A DNA stretch of 64,000 nucleotides from Burkholderia sp. WP9 (lineage in GTDB: Bacteria; Pseudomonadota; Gammaproteobacteria; Burkholderiales; Burkholderiaceae). A model generated the notes under the pieces. It ran no database searches. It was given only the letters and a program-made list of their open reading frames with translations, and was not told the origin of the DNA. Made by a program: the position numbers and the translations under genes. The stretch spans positions 682,001 to 746,000 of the forward strand of contig NZ_FNTG01000002.1 of the NCBI RefSeq assembly GCF_900104795.1, in the 5' to 3' direction. Positions 17,302 through 26,113 of this stretch are shown one piece after another; the first letter of the stretch is position 1; the number at the start of each line of letters is the position of its first letter.

Positions 17302-18636
17302 TTATCGGTTGACCAGCTTGGGCGGCGTGAGCCACGTGGCAATCGCGCCGATCACGAGCATGCCGGCCAGCACGTACATGCCGGTCTGCGTGCTGTGGGT
17401 GAGGTCCTTCAGATAGCCGATCATGTACGGGCTCGCGAAACCCGCGAGATTGCCGATCGAATTGATGATTGCAATGCCGGCCGCGGCGGTCGCGCCCGAC
17501 ATGAACGCGGTCGGCAACGACCAGAAGAGCGGCGCGCAGGTCAGCACACCGGCTGCGGCCAGCGAGAGAGCCACGATCGAGACCACCGTGTTGTCCGCGA
17601 AAGAAGCCGCCACCGTGAAGCCGATCGCACCGAACAGCGCCGGCACGATCAGATGCCAGCGGCGCTCACGGCGCTTGTCGGCGCTGTGGCCCATCAGATT
17701 CATCACGACGATCGCGCACAGAAACGGAATGGCGCTCAACAGGCCGATATTGAATGCGCCCGTCACACCGGTCGATTTCACCAGCGTCGGCATCCAGAAC
17801 GTCAGACCGTATTGTCCGGTCACGAACGCGAAATAGATCAGCGACATCCACCATGTACGCGGATCGCGGAACACCGCGCCGACAGAATGTTTCTGCGCCT
17901 TGTCCCGCGGTTGCGCAGCGGCGATTTCATCGGTGAGCAACTGCTTTTCGCGTTCGCTCAGCCACTTCGCGCTGGAAATGCCGTTGTCGAGATACAGGAC
18001 CGTGGCGATACCGATCGCGATGGCGGGGATCGCTTCGATCAGGAACATCCACTGCCAGCCCGCGAAACCCAAGCTGTTGTGGAAGGTCTGCATGATCCAG
18101 CCGGACAGCGGATTGCCGAAAATGCCCGACACCGGAATCGCCGACATGAACACTGCGATAATCTTCGCGCGCCGATGCGACGGAAACCAGTAGGTCAGGT
18201 ACAGGATCACGCCGGGATAGAAACCGGCTTCGGCGAGACCCAGCAGGAAACGCAAGATATAGAACTGCATCGGGGTCTTCACGAACACGAACACCGCCGA
18301 GAGCAAGCCCCACGTAATCATGATCCGCGCGATCCAGATGCGCGCGCCGATCTTGTGCATCAGAATGTTGCTCGGCAACTCGAACAGAAAGTAGCCGATG
18401 AAGAACACGCCGGCGCCGAGGCCGAACACCGTTTCGCTGAACGCCAGGTCCTGCGACATCTGCAGTTTCGCGAAGCCGACATTCACGCGGTCCAGATAGG
18501 CGACCACATAACACAGCATCAAAAACGGCACGATGCGCCAGAACACCTTCTTGTAGGTGTGCTCGATTTCAGCGGCGCCGGGTTGTCCCGCGGCGGCTGT
18601 AACCGGGCGGCTGGATTCGGCCTGATATGAGTTCAT
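17302..18636 (-). CDS. MFS transporter, anion:cation symporter family, probably for tetronates
   Basis: A 444-residue, 12-helix major facilitator protein of the ACS (phthalate/glucarate-like) type. It has the early YLDRVNVGFAKLQM signature and PGVILYLTYWFPSHRRAK between helices. Its position between otnC and otnI in a seven-gene unit makes uptake of D-erythronate or L-threonate the likely role. An AAGGAG site precedes the ATG at 18636. Substrate is inferred only from context. Confidence 0.88.
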   Translation of the reverse strand: MNSYQAESSRPVTAAAGQPGAAEIEHTYKKVFWRIVPFLMLCYVVAYLDRVNVGFAKLQMSQDLAFSETVFGLGAGVFFIGYFLFELPSNILMHKIGARIWIARIMITWGLLSAVFVFVKTPMQFYILRFLLGLAEAGFYPGVILYLTYWFPSHRRAKIIAVFMSAIPVSGIFGNPLSGWIMQTFHNSLGFAGWQWMFLIEAIPAIAIGIATVLYLDNGISSAKWLSEREKQLLTDEIAAAQPRDKAQKHSVGAVFRDPRTWWMSLIYFAFVTGQYGLTFWMPTLVKSTGVTGAFNIGLLSAIPFLCAIVVMNLMGHSADKRRERRWHLIVPALFGAIGFTVAASFADNTVVSIVALSLAAAGVLTCAPLFWSLPTAFMSGATAAAGIAIINSIGNLAGFASPYMIGYLKDLTHSTQTGMYVLAGMLVIGAIATWLTPPKLVNR

Positions 18637-18708
18637 GCATTGTCTCCTTGAATGGATGGCCCGACGCGGCGCATCGCGCGCGGCCGGGCTTTGTTTTGTC
18701 GGCTTCTT

Positions 18709-19371
18709 CTACCAGCGCGCTCCGAACACGCTGCGCAGTTCTTCGAGTGCGGCTTCGTCGAGCGGTGTGGGCCGTGGCTGGGTCATCAACCACAAACGCG
18801 CGGTTTCTTCGAGTTCTTCGAGCGCATAGGCGGCTTGCGCCACCGAACGCTCCCACACCACCGGACCAAGACGCTCCAGCAGCACGGCGCGAACGCTATC
18901 GGCGAGCGCGGCGATCTGCTCGGCGACTTGCGGAGCGCCGGGGCGCTCATAACGAATCAGGGGGACGTGGCCCACTTTCATCACGTAATACGGCGTGATG
19001 GGCGGCAGCACGTCGGTTTCGCGCCAGACGCCCGCGAGCGTCAACGCGACCAGATGCGTCGAATGGGTATGGACGATGCCGCGCGCTTCGCTATTACGCG
19101 CATAGATGCCGCGATGCAGCGCCAGCGTTTTCGACGGCCGACCGCCTGACATTGCGTTGCCGGCGAGGTCTACCTTGGCGATGGCGGCGGGATCGAGCCG
19201 GCCAAGACACGCATCGGTCGGTGTAATCAGCCAACCGTCGTCGAGCCGCGCGCTAATGTTGCCGGCCGTGCCCACCGTGTAGCCGCGTTGATAGAGACTC
19301 GCGCCGGTCACGCAGATTTCTTCGCGAACGCGCGCTTCATTCGTCGTGTGAAGTGCGGGCGCGCCACTCAT
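18709..19371 (-). CDS. otnC: 3-oxo-tetronate 4-phosphate decarboxylase
   Basis: A 220-residue class II aldolase/adducin family protein, zinc-dependent. GTAGNISARLDDGWLITPT is the N-terminal phosphate-binding region and HTHSTH near residue 105 supplies zinc ligands. OtnC removes CO2 from 3-oxo-tetronate 4-phosphate, giving dihydroxyacetone phosphate. The ATG overlaps the otnK stop as ATGA, a sign of translational coupling, which also fixes the start. Confidence 0.9.
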   Translation of the reverse strand: MSGAPALHTTNEARVREEICVTGASLYQRGYTVGTAGNISARLDDGWLITPTDACLGRLDPAAIAKVDLAGNAMSGGRPSKTLALHRGIYARNSEARGIVHTHSTHLVALTLAGVWRETDVLPPITPYYVMKVGHVPLIRYERPGAPQVAEQIAALADSVRAVLLERLGPVVWERSVAQAAYALEELEETARLWLMTQPRPTPLDEAALEELRSVFGARW

Positions 19372-20678
19372 TGCACATCTCCGTCCAGATGCCGCAGCGC
19401 CTTTTCGAAGAAGTCCGTCGTACCGAAGTTGCCGGATTTCAAGGCGAGCGCGAGCGGCTCGGCGCCGGTCGTCGCGGTAGCCGGCACGCCGGGATCGATC
19501 TGCGCGCCGATCCGCAGCGTGTGCACGTCGAGCGCCTGCACGACCGCGCCCGAGGTTTCGCCCCCCGCCACCACGAACTTGCGCACGCCACGCTCGCGCA
19601 AACCACTCGCGATCGACGCCAACGTGTTTTCGACCAGATGCCCCGCTTCGTTCACACCGAGCTGCCCTTGCACTGCCTTGACTTCGTCGGGCGTCGCGGT
19701 CGCATAGATCAGCATGGGCTCGGCTTTGTCGAGGTATGGCTGCGCAAAGGCCAAAGCCTGTTCGACCACGGCTTCGCCGCGCGCCGCCGCGAGCGGATCG
19801 ATGCGAAACGCGGGCCGTGTGGCGCGCCACTGCGCCACCTGGGCATTGGTCGCTTTCGACGCGCTGCCGGCCAGCACCGCGGACAAGCCGTCGACGCGCG
19901 GCAACTGCGCGGCGTCCGCCTGTTCCGCCAGCAAACCCGCGCGGCGAAAGTTGGCCGGCAAGCCCAACGCGACGCCCGAACCGCCGGTGATCAGCGTGAG
20001 ATCGGCGCAGGCTTCGCCGAGTACGTAAAGGTCAGCGTCGGACACCGCATCGGCAATCGCCATGCGCACGCCTTCGTTGCGCAATGTATCGAACCTTTCG
20101 CGCACCGCCGACACGCCTCGCGCCACGGCGTCATAACGCACGAGACCGACTTTCGATCCGGTCTGACGTTGCAGCACGCTCACGAGGTTCGCATCGCGCA
20201 TCGGCGTGAGCGGATGGTTTTCCATGCCCGACGCGTTGAGCAACGCGTCGCCGACAAACAGATGGCCGCGAAAGATCGTGCGGCCGTTCTCGGGAAACGC
20301 GGGACACGCAATCGTGAATGCGCCGGTCGTGCTGTCGGCGGACAACGCGTCGAGCAGCGCATCCGTCACCTGGCCGATATTGCCCGCGTCGGTCGAATCG
20401 AAGGTCGAGCAGTATTTGAAGAAGAACTGGCGGCACCCTTGCGCACGCAACCAGTCCAGCGCGGCAAGCGATTGCGCGACCGCGTCGGCGGCGGGAATGG
20501 TGCGCGATTTCAGCGCGACCACCAGGGCGTCGGCCTCGAGCAGGTCATTCGATGCGGGCACGCCGATGGTTTGCACCGTGCGCATACCGCCGCGCACCAG
20601 CATGTTGGCCAGATCGGTGGCGCCGGTGAAGTCGTCGGCGATGCAGCCGAGCAGCGCGCGTTTCGTAAGTGTCGTCAT
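19368..20678 (-). CDS. otnK: 3-oxo-tetronate 4-kinase
   Basis: A 436-residue four-carbon acid sugar kinase (DUF1537 type). The N-terminal substrate domain begins with CIADDFTGATDLAN; KYCSTFDSTDAGNIG follows, and the C-terminal nucleotide-binding domain has VAGGETSGAVVQAL and GNFG near the end. It phosphorylates 3-oxo-tetronate at position 4. It lies 15 bases after ltnD and overlaps otnC by four bases. Confidence 0.92.
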   Translation of the reverse strand: MTTLTKRALLGCIADDFTGATDLANMLVRGGMRTVQTIGVPASNDLLEADALVVALKSRTIPAADAVAQSLAALDWLRAQGCRQFFFKYCSTFDSTDAGNIGQVTDALLDALSADSTTGAFTIACPAFPENGRTIFRGHLFVGDALLNASGMENHPLTPMRDANLVSVLQRQTGSKVGLVRYDAVARGVSAVRERFDTLRNEGVRMAIADAVSDADLYVLGEACADLTLITGGSGVALGLPANFRRAGLLAEQADAAQLPRVDGLSAVLAGSASKATNAQVAQWRATRPAFRIDPLAAARGEAVVEQALAFAQPYLDKAEPMLIYATATPDEVKAVQGQLGVNEAGHLVENTLASIASGLRERGVRKFVVAGGETSGAVVQALDVHTLRIGAQIDPGVPATATTGAEPLALALKSGNFGTTDFFEKALRHLDGDVQ

Positions 20679-20692
20679 GGCGCTCCTCCTGC

Positions 20693-21583
20693 TTACTTCG
20701 CCGCCGGCACGTCGATGCCGGGGAAAATCTTGATCACCGCGGAATCGTCTTCACCACCGTGGCCGGCCGAAGACGCCATCATGAACATCTGATGCGCCGC
20801 CGCCGACAACGGCAACGGGAATTTCGAGCGGCGCGCGGTATCGAGCACGAGGCCCAGATCCTTGACGAAAATATCGACGGCCGAAAGCGGCGTGTAGTCG
20901 CCGTTGAGAATGTGCGGCACGCGGTTTTCGAACATCCACGAATTGCCCGCGCTGTGCGTGATGACCTCGTACAGCGCATCTGGATCGACGCCTTCGCGCA
21001 AGCCGAGCGCCATGGCTTCGGCCGCCACCGCGATATGCACGCCGGCCAGCAACTGATTGATGATCTTCACCTTCGATCCCGCACCGTGCCCGGAACCGAG
21101 GCGATACACCTTGCCGGCCATCGCGGCCAGCACGTCCTCGCAGGCGGCATAGGCCGCCGCGGGGCCGGACGTCATCATGGTCATCTCGCCGGAAGCCGCG
21201 CGCGCCGCGCCGCCCGAAACCGGTGCGTCGAGCATCTGCAAACCGGCGGCCTCGATCCGCTTGCCGAGTTCGATTGCGAAGTCCGGCGCCACGGTCGCAC
21301 TGGCGATCACCACGCCGCCCTTTTTCATCGCGGCGAGCGCGCCCTGCTCGCCGAACAGCACGGCTTCGGTTTGCGCGGCATTCACGACCAGCGTGACGAC
21401 CACCTCGCACTGCGCGCCGAGTTCGGCCGGTGTCGCGCAGCCCACACCACCTTCAGCGACGAACGCATTCAGGATCTCGCTGCGCAGGTCGCACGCGTGA
21501 ACCCGAAAACCCGCGCGCAGCAGCGAACGCGCGACACCCAGGCCCATTGCACCAAGACCGATGACACCAACATTTCTGGACAT
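20693..21583 (-). CDS. ltnD: L-threonate 2-dehydrogenase
   Basis: A 296-residue beta-hydroxyacid dehydrogenase with NAD-binding GVIGLGAMGLGVA at the N-terminus, the substrate motif DAPVSGGAARAASG and the catalytic lysine in GSKVKIINQLL. LtnD oxidises L-threonate to 2-oxo-tetronate, feeding the same route as DenD. It is the first catabolic gene after the regulator. Related enzymes act on glycerate or 3-hydroxyisobutyrate; the operon supports threonate. Confidence 0.9.
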   Translation of the reverse strand: MSRNVGVIGLGAMGLGVARSLLRAGFRVHACDLRSEILNAFVAEGGVGCATPAELGAQCEVVVTLVVNAAQTEAVLFGEQGALAAMKKGGVVIASATVAPDFAIELGKRIEAAGLQMLDAPVSGGAARAASGEMTMMTSGPAAAYAACEDVLAAMAGKVYRLGSGHGAGSKVKIINQLLAGVHIAVAAEAMALGLREGVDPDALYEVITHSAGNSWMFENRVPHILNGDYTPLSAVDIFVKDLGLVLDTARRSKFPLPLSAAAHQMFMMASSAGHGGEDDSAVIKIFPGIDVPAAK

Positions 21584-21650
21584 GCTTGACCTCTATGAAT
21601 TCGTTGAACACCCGGGCCTGAATCCGGGCGCTGAGTCTGAGCACTGAAGC

Positions 21651-22355
21651 TCAGCAAATCCCCGCTTCCGCGAGACGCCGTGCCGCGTTGTACATATGCG
21701 TTCGTGCCGCATTGCGCGCCGCCATCGGATCGCCGGCCCGAATCGCGGCGGCGATCGCGGCATGCTCTTCGCGCACCTGACGCGAAAAGTCCTCGCGCAA
21801 CGCTTCGTTGCGGCGCGTGACGACCGTGCCGGCCTCGAGGTACTGGTTCAGGAACGTGAGGGTCTTGAGGAAATACGGATTGCCGGTGGCCGCCGCGATC
21901 GCGCGATGAAAGGCGACGTCTTCAGCCACGCCATCCTCGCCTTCGGCCACCGCTTCGTCGATCTTCGCGAGCGCCGTGTCGATCGACACCATGTCAGCGT
22001 CGCTGCGGCGCATGGCGGCTTCCGACGCGACTTCCGCCTCGATCGCCCGGCGCAACGCGAGAATCTGCACCACCGAACCCGGCTCGACCGCTTCCGCGTA
22101 ATCGATACGCAACGGCCGGATCGCACCATGCGCGGCGATGAACACGCCGCTGCCCTGGCGCGGTTCGACCACACCCTCGTTCTTCAGCCGCGAGATCGCC
22201 TCGCGGATCACCGTGCGGCTCACGCCGAACTGCTGCGCGAGCACGGCCTCGGTGGGCAGCTTGCCACCGCGCTTGAAGGTGCCTTTGTCGATCTGCTTCA
22301 GCAACTGTTGCGCGACCGTGTCGCTCAGCGCTCGCGCAGGAATCTTGTCGAACAT
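21651..22355 (-). CDS. FadR-type GntR regulator of the tetronate operon
   Basis: A 234-residue GntR protein: winged HTH in residues 8-75 (GGKLPTEAVLAQQFGVSRTVIREAISRL) and a C-terminal FCD helical ligand domain with metal-binding histidines (HRAIAAATGN, EEHAAI, HMYNA). It lies 67 bases upstream of ltnD on the same strand and is probably the first gene of the operon, so autoregulation with a sugar-acid effector is likely. The AT-rich stretch 22369-22400, with TGATCA and TCATCATAC, is a possible operator. Confidence 0.9.
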   Translation of the reverse strand: MFDKIPARALSDTVAQQLLKQIDKGTFKRGGKLPTEAVLAQQFGVSRTVIREAISRLKNEGVVEPRQGSGVFIAAHGAIRPLRIDYAEAVEPGSVVQILALRRAIEAEVASEAAMRRSDADMVSIDTALAKIDEAVAEGEDGVAEDVAFHRAIAAATGNPYFLKTLTFLNQYLEAGTVVTRRNEALREDFSRQVREEHAAIAAAIRAGDPMAARNAARTHMYNAARRLAEAGIC

Positions 22356-22562
22356 CCATGCCTCGATTGATCATGTTATCGGGTCATCATACAAATTTTC
22401 GATGCGGCCTGCATCCATGCAAACCCTGGCATTTTTGAGCATCAGGCAGCGAAGTTGGCGAAACAGAAGGCTTAAGCTATCGTCACGCCTTTGCGCCGCA
22501 TCGTGCCGGGTGAACCGGCGCGGCGCGTGCCCGCCCTTCCTCGAACGCACCTTTCAAGGTCC

Positions 22563-23387
22563 ATGAGCCCAGCCCTGCCGCCGTCTTCCGCCGTTCCCGC
22601 CAGCGCCGAACCGGCCCCGGACAAACCGGGCGACTCCTACGTGCAGTCGTTCGCGCGCGGCCTCGCCGTGATCCGCGCGTTCGACGCCACGCGCCCCGAA
22701 CAGACGCTCACGGATGTCGCCGCCGCCACCGGCCTCACGCGCGCCGGCGCACGGCGCATTTTGCTGACGCTGCAAACGCTCGGTTATGTGGAAGCCGAAG
22801 GGCGCCTCTTTCGCCTCACGCCGAGAATTCTCGACCTGGGCTTCGCGTATCTGACCTCCATGCCGTTCTGGAACCTCGCCGAGCCGGTGATGGAGCAACT
22901 GTCGGCGCAGGTTCACGAGAGCGTCTCGGCGGCCGTGCTCGATCGCACCGAGATCGTCTACGTGCTGCGCGTACCGACGCACAAGATCATGACGATCAAC
23001 CTGTCGATCGGCAGCCGCTTGCCGGCGTATTGCACGTCGATGGGCCGCGTGCTGCTCTCCGCGCTCGACGAGGAAACACTCGAGGCGACGCTGAGTTCGG
23101 CGCCGCTCTACGCGCACACGCCGCGCACGGTCACTGACAAGGAAGAGTTGAAGAAGCTGATCGCGCAGGTTCGCCGCCAGGGCTGGGCAATCGTCGATCA
23201 GGAGTTGGAAGGTGGATTGATTTCGCTGTCCGCGCCGATTCGCAACCGGCAGGGGCGCGTGATCGCCGCGATGAACATCAGCGGCAATGCGCAGCGCAAT
23301 TCGGCCAGGCAGATGGTGAAGGCATTTCTGGAGCCGCTGCAGCACGCCGCGCAGAACGTCTCGGAGATGGTGGCGAGGCGCGGCTGA
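22563..23387 (+). CDS. IclR-family regulator, PcaR-like
   Basis: A 274-residue IclR protein: HTH at about residues 25-85 (ALTDVAAATG-type, then ARRILLTLQTLGY) and an effector domain with the typical PAYCTSMGRVLLSAL and GWAIVDQELEGGLISLSAPI. These stretches are very similar to PcaR of the beta-ketoadipate pathway. It is 7.6 kb from pcaF, with the tetronate operon in between, so control of pcaF is possible but not shown. Start at 22563 follows CAAGG. Confidence 0.85.
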   Translation: MSPALPPSSAVPASAEPAPDKPGDSYVQSFARGLAVIRAFDATRPEQTLTDVAAATGLTRAGARRILLTLQTLGYVEAEGRLFRLTPRILDLGFAYLTSMPFWNLAEPVMEQLSAQVHESVSAAVLDRTEIVYVLRVPTHKIMTINLSIGSRLPAYCTSMGRVLLSALDEETLEATLSSAPLYAHTPRTVTDKEELKKLIAQVRRQGWAIVDQELEGGLISLSAPIRNRQGRVIAAMNISGNAQRNSARQMVKAFLEPLQHAAQNVSEMVARRG

Positions 23388-23441
23388 CACTAATGGACTG
23401 ACGGACGGGCGCCGCGCGATGCCGGCGCCCTGTCCGATCGA

Positions 23442-24743
23442 TCAGTCGATCGGCCGTTCCGCGGTTTCCTTCAGCATCGACACCGCGATCAACGACACTA
23501 CGACGCACGCCGCCACATACCCGGCCGGCGCCAGCTTGCTGCCCGTCAGCTTGATGAGCCACGTCGCAACCAGTTGCGCGGTGCCGCCGAACACGCAGAC
23601 ACTCAACGCATAGGCGATCGAAATGCCGGTGGCGCGCACGCGCCGCGGAAACGACTCGCACATCAACGCGAATTCCGACGCCGAGCCCATCGAATAGAAC
23701 AGCAGCATCAGCGCGGTCAGCGACATGATGACGGGCAACTGCGGAAAGCGGTTGATCAGCATGAAGGCCGGAAACAGCAGCAGCACCAGCACGCCGCGTC
23801 CGAACAGGATCGGCCGCTTGCGGCTGCCGATCCGGTCCGACAGCATGCCGAACAGCGGGCACGTAACCAGCATCACGAAGCCCGAGGCGACGCCCACCAG
23901 CATCGACAGCGACATCGGCAGGCCGAGCGTGTGGATCGCGTAGGTCGGCATGTAGAAGGTCAGGATATAGGTCGAGACCGTGCCGCCCATCACCGTCAGC
24001 GTGATCAGGATCAGCGGGCGCAGATGCTGCGTGAAGAGTTCGTGCAACACGCCGCGCTCGATCGCGTGGCTGTGCGCGCTGGCCGCGTCGTCGGCCAGAC
24101 GGCGGCGCAGGTACATGCCGACCGGCGCAATCAATACGCCGAGCAGGAACGGAATGCGCCAGCCCCAGCTTTCCAGCGATTCCTTCGGCAACGCGCCGGA
24201 CAACGCCGCGGCGATGCCCGAGCCCATCAGCGCCGCGCCGCCTTGCGTGGCCAGTTGCCAGCTCGCACGGAAACCGCGCCGCGTGCCGCCGCCCTGTTCG
24301 AGCAGCGTGGAGGTGGCCGCGCCGAACTCACCGCCTTGCGAAAAGCCTTGTACGAGACGCGCCAGCACGATCAGAAGCGGCGCCGCAAGACCGATTTGCG
24401 CATAGGTCGGCGCAATCGCGATCAGGCCGGTGCTCACCGCCATGAGCATGATGGTCAGATTCAGCGCGGCTTTGCGGCCCTTGCGGTCCGCGTACACGCC
24501 GAGCATGACGCTGCCGAGCGGGCGCGTGATAAAACCTGCCGCAAAGGTCGCCACGGAGAGCAGCAACGAAGTAGTCGGGTCCGCCGACGGGAAATACAGC
24601 TTGCCGATGATCACGGCAAAAAACCCGTACACGGTGAAGTCGAAGAACTCGAGCCAGTTGCCGATCACCGCGGCGGCAATCGCGCCGCGGCTGGTGGATT
24701 GGCTCGCCTGAACGGCGTGGCTCGCATCGGTCGTGGTGTTCAT
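23442..24743 (-). CDS. MHS-family proton symporter
   Basis: A 433-residue, 12-helix transporter of the metabolite:H+ symporter family. Characteristic marks are IGNWLEFFDFTVYGFF in helix 1, GVYADRKGRKAAL after helix 2 and GFSQGGEFGAATSTL in helix 4. Relatives carry citrate, ketoglutarate, proline or shikimate. It lies 82 bases after an M20 amidohydrolase gene on the same strand, so it may import the amide substrate or a related acid. Substrate unknown. Confidence 0.88.
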   Translation of the reverse strand: MNTTTDASHAVQASQSTSRGAIAAAVIGNWLEFFDFTVYGFFAVIIGKLYFPSADPTTSLLLSVATFAAGFITRPLGSVMLGVYADRKGRKAALNLTIMLMAVSTGLIAIAPTYAQIGLAAPLLIVLARLVQGFSQGGEFGAATSTLLEQGGGTRRGFRASWQLATQGGAALMGSGIAAALSGALPKESLESWGWRIPFLLGVLIAPVGMYLRRRLADDAASAHSHAIERGVLHELFTQHLRPLILITLTVMGGTVSTYILTFYMPTYAIHTLGLPMSLSMLVGVASGFVMLVTCPLFGMLSDRIGSRKRPILFGRGVLVLLLFPAFMLINRFPQLPVIMSLTALMLLFYSMGSASEFALMCESFPRRVRATGISIAYALSVCVFGGTAQLVATWLIKLTGSKLAPAGYVAACVVVSLIAVSMLKETAERPID

Positions 24744-24825
24744 CGCGTGGTCTACCTCGTCGTTATGATTGTGCGGCTGGCCGATTGCGGTGCGGCTTGC
24801 TGGGTCCTGCGGCGTCACTTCGGCG

Positions 24826-26016
24826 TTACTGCGCCAGATAGCGCTCCACCAGCCGCGTCCAGAACGCCGCGCCGACCGGCAGATTGCGGTCGTTGAAGTC
24901 GTAGTGCGGGTTGTGCACCATGCAGCCGTCTTCGCCCGCGCCGTTGCCGATCCGCAAAAACGTGCCCGGCCGCTTCTGCAGCATGAAGGCAAAGTCTTCG
25001 CTACCCATCAGAATGTCGGTTTGCGCGACCACCTTGTCGTCGCCGACCAGTTCGCGCGCCACTTCCACTGCGAAATCCGTTTCGGCATCCGAATTGACCA
25101 CGACCGGATAGCCTTCGATGTATTCCACCACCGCCTTGCCGCCATAGCTCGCCGCCTGGGTTTCGGCGAGTTCGGTAATACGCTTCTTCAACAGTGCGCG
25201 CACTTCGGGGCTGAACGAGCGCACGCTCAGCTCCAGCTTCGCGCTGCTCGAAATCACGTTGTTCGCGGTGCCCGCATGCATGGAGCCGACCGTCACCACC
25301 GCCGGTTGCGACGGATCGACATTGCGCGCGACGATCGTCTGCAATGCCATCACGATGCTGGCCGCCACCACGACCGGATCGACCGTCAGGTGCGGACGCG
25401 CCGCGTGCCCGCCCACGCCTTCGATCGTGATGATCGCCTTGTCGCCCGCCGACATGAACGGCCCCTTGCGGAACAGCAGCACGCCCGGTTCCTCGCCGGG
25501 ATGGTTGTGCACGCCGAACACGGCGTCACAGGGAAAGCGCTCGAACAGGCCGTCGTTGATCATCTTCAGCGCGCCGCTGTCGATGCCGCTCTCCTCGGCA
25601 GGCTGAAAGTACAGATGCACCGTGCCCGAAAAATTGCGCGTAGCCGCGAGGCGTTGCGCCGCGCCGAGCAGCATCGTGGTGTGCCCGTCGTGGCCGCATG
25701 CGTGCATCTTGCCGTGCGTGCCGCTCGCATACGGCAGACCGGTTTGCTCGATGATCGGCAACGCGTCCATGTCCGCGCGAATGCCAACGCTGCGCTTGCC
25801 GTCGCCCACCTTCAGCGTGCCCACCACGCCCGTCTGACCGACGCCGCGCGTGACCTGCCAGCCCCATTGTTCGAGCTTGTCGGCGACCAGGGCGCCCGTC
25901 TGGTGCTCCTCGTAAGCCAGCTCCGGATGGTGGTGAATGTGATGGCGAATCTCGCGCAGGCTCTCGGCGGCAGGCACCAGGTCGGACACTTCGGTAAAAC
26001 GCGCGGCTTCGCTCAT
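24826..26016 (-). CDS. M20 amidohydrolase, hippurate hydrolase type
   Basis: A 396-residue metallopeptidase-fold amidohydrolase. Metal ligands are visible as HHHPELAYEE, RADMDALP, HACGHDGHTTMLL and PAEESGIDSG, with a distal HNPHYDFND. Members remove N-acyl or N-aroyl groups from amino acids (hippurate, N-acetyl amino acids, IAA conjugates). It is followed by an MHS transporter. A group II intron sits 30 bases before its start codon, so its mRNA leader is interrupted. Confidence 0.9.
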   Translation of the reverse strand: MSEAARFTEVSDLVPAAESLREIRHHIHHHPELAYEEHQTGALVADKLEQWGWQVTRGVGQTGVVGTLKVGDGKRSVGIRADMDALPIIEQTGLPYASGTHGKMHACGHDGHTTMLLGAAQRLAATRNFSGTVHLYFQPAEESGIDSGALKMINDGLFERFPCDAVFGVHNHPGEEPGVLLFRKGPFMSAGDKAIITIEGVGGHAARPHLTVDPVVVAASIVMALQTIVARNVDPSQPAVVTVGSMHAGTANNVISSSAKLELSVRSFSPEVRALLKKRITELAETQAASYGGKAVVEYIEGYPVVVNSDAETDFAVEVARELVGDDKVVAQTDILMGSEDFAFMLQKRPGTFLRIGNGAGEDGCMVHNPHYDFNDRNLPVGAAFWTRLVERYLAQ

Positions 26017-26078
26017 CTCTATGGCTCCAGGGGTTCACGGATTGCGGTAGGGATGCCCATTACTGAGCACCCCCCGCA

Positions 26079-26113
26079 CAGATCCCGGCGTGCCCAATTC
26101 GGGCACCGGGCTC
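26079..26113 (-). ncRNA. Group II intron domain V
   Basis: On the minus strand a 34-35 nucleotide hairpin starts with GAGCCCGGTGCCC and closes with GGGCACGCCGGGATCTG around a GAAT-like tetraloop. The AGC triad side, the two-nucleotide CG bulge and the length are those of the catalytic domain V. It follows the maturase stop codon directly, and a domain VI hairpin follows it. Confidence 0.85.

Noticed and set aside
17281..18630. A 449-codon open frame opposite the tetronate MFS gene
   Set aside because: His/Arg/Glu-rich antisense translation; the other strand encodes a clear 12-helix transporter.
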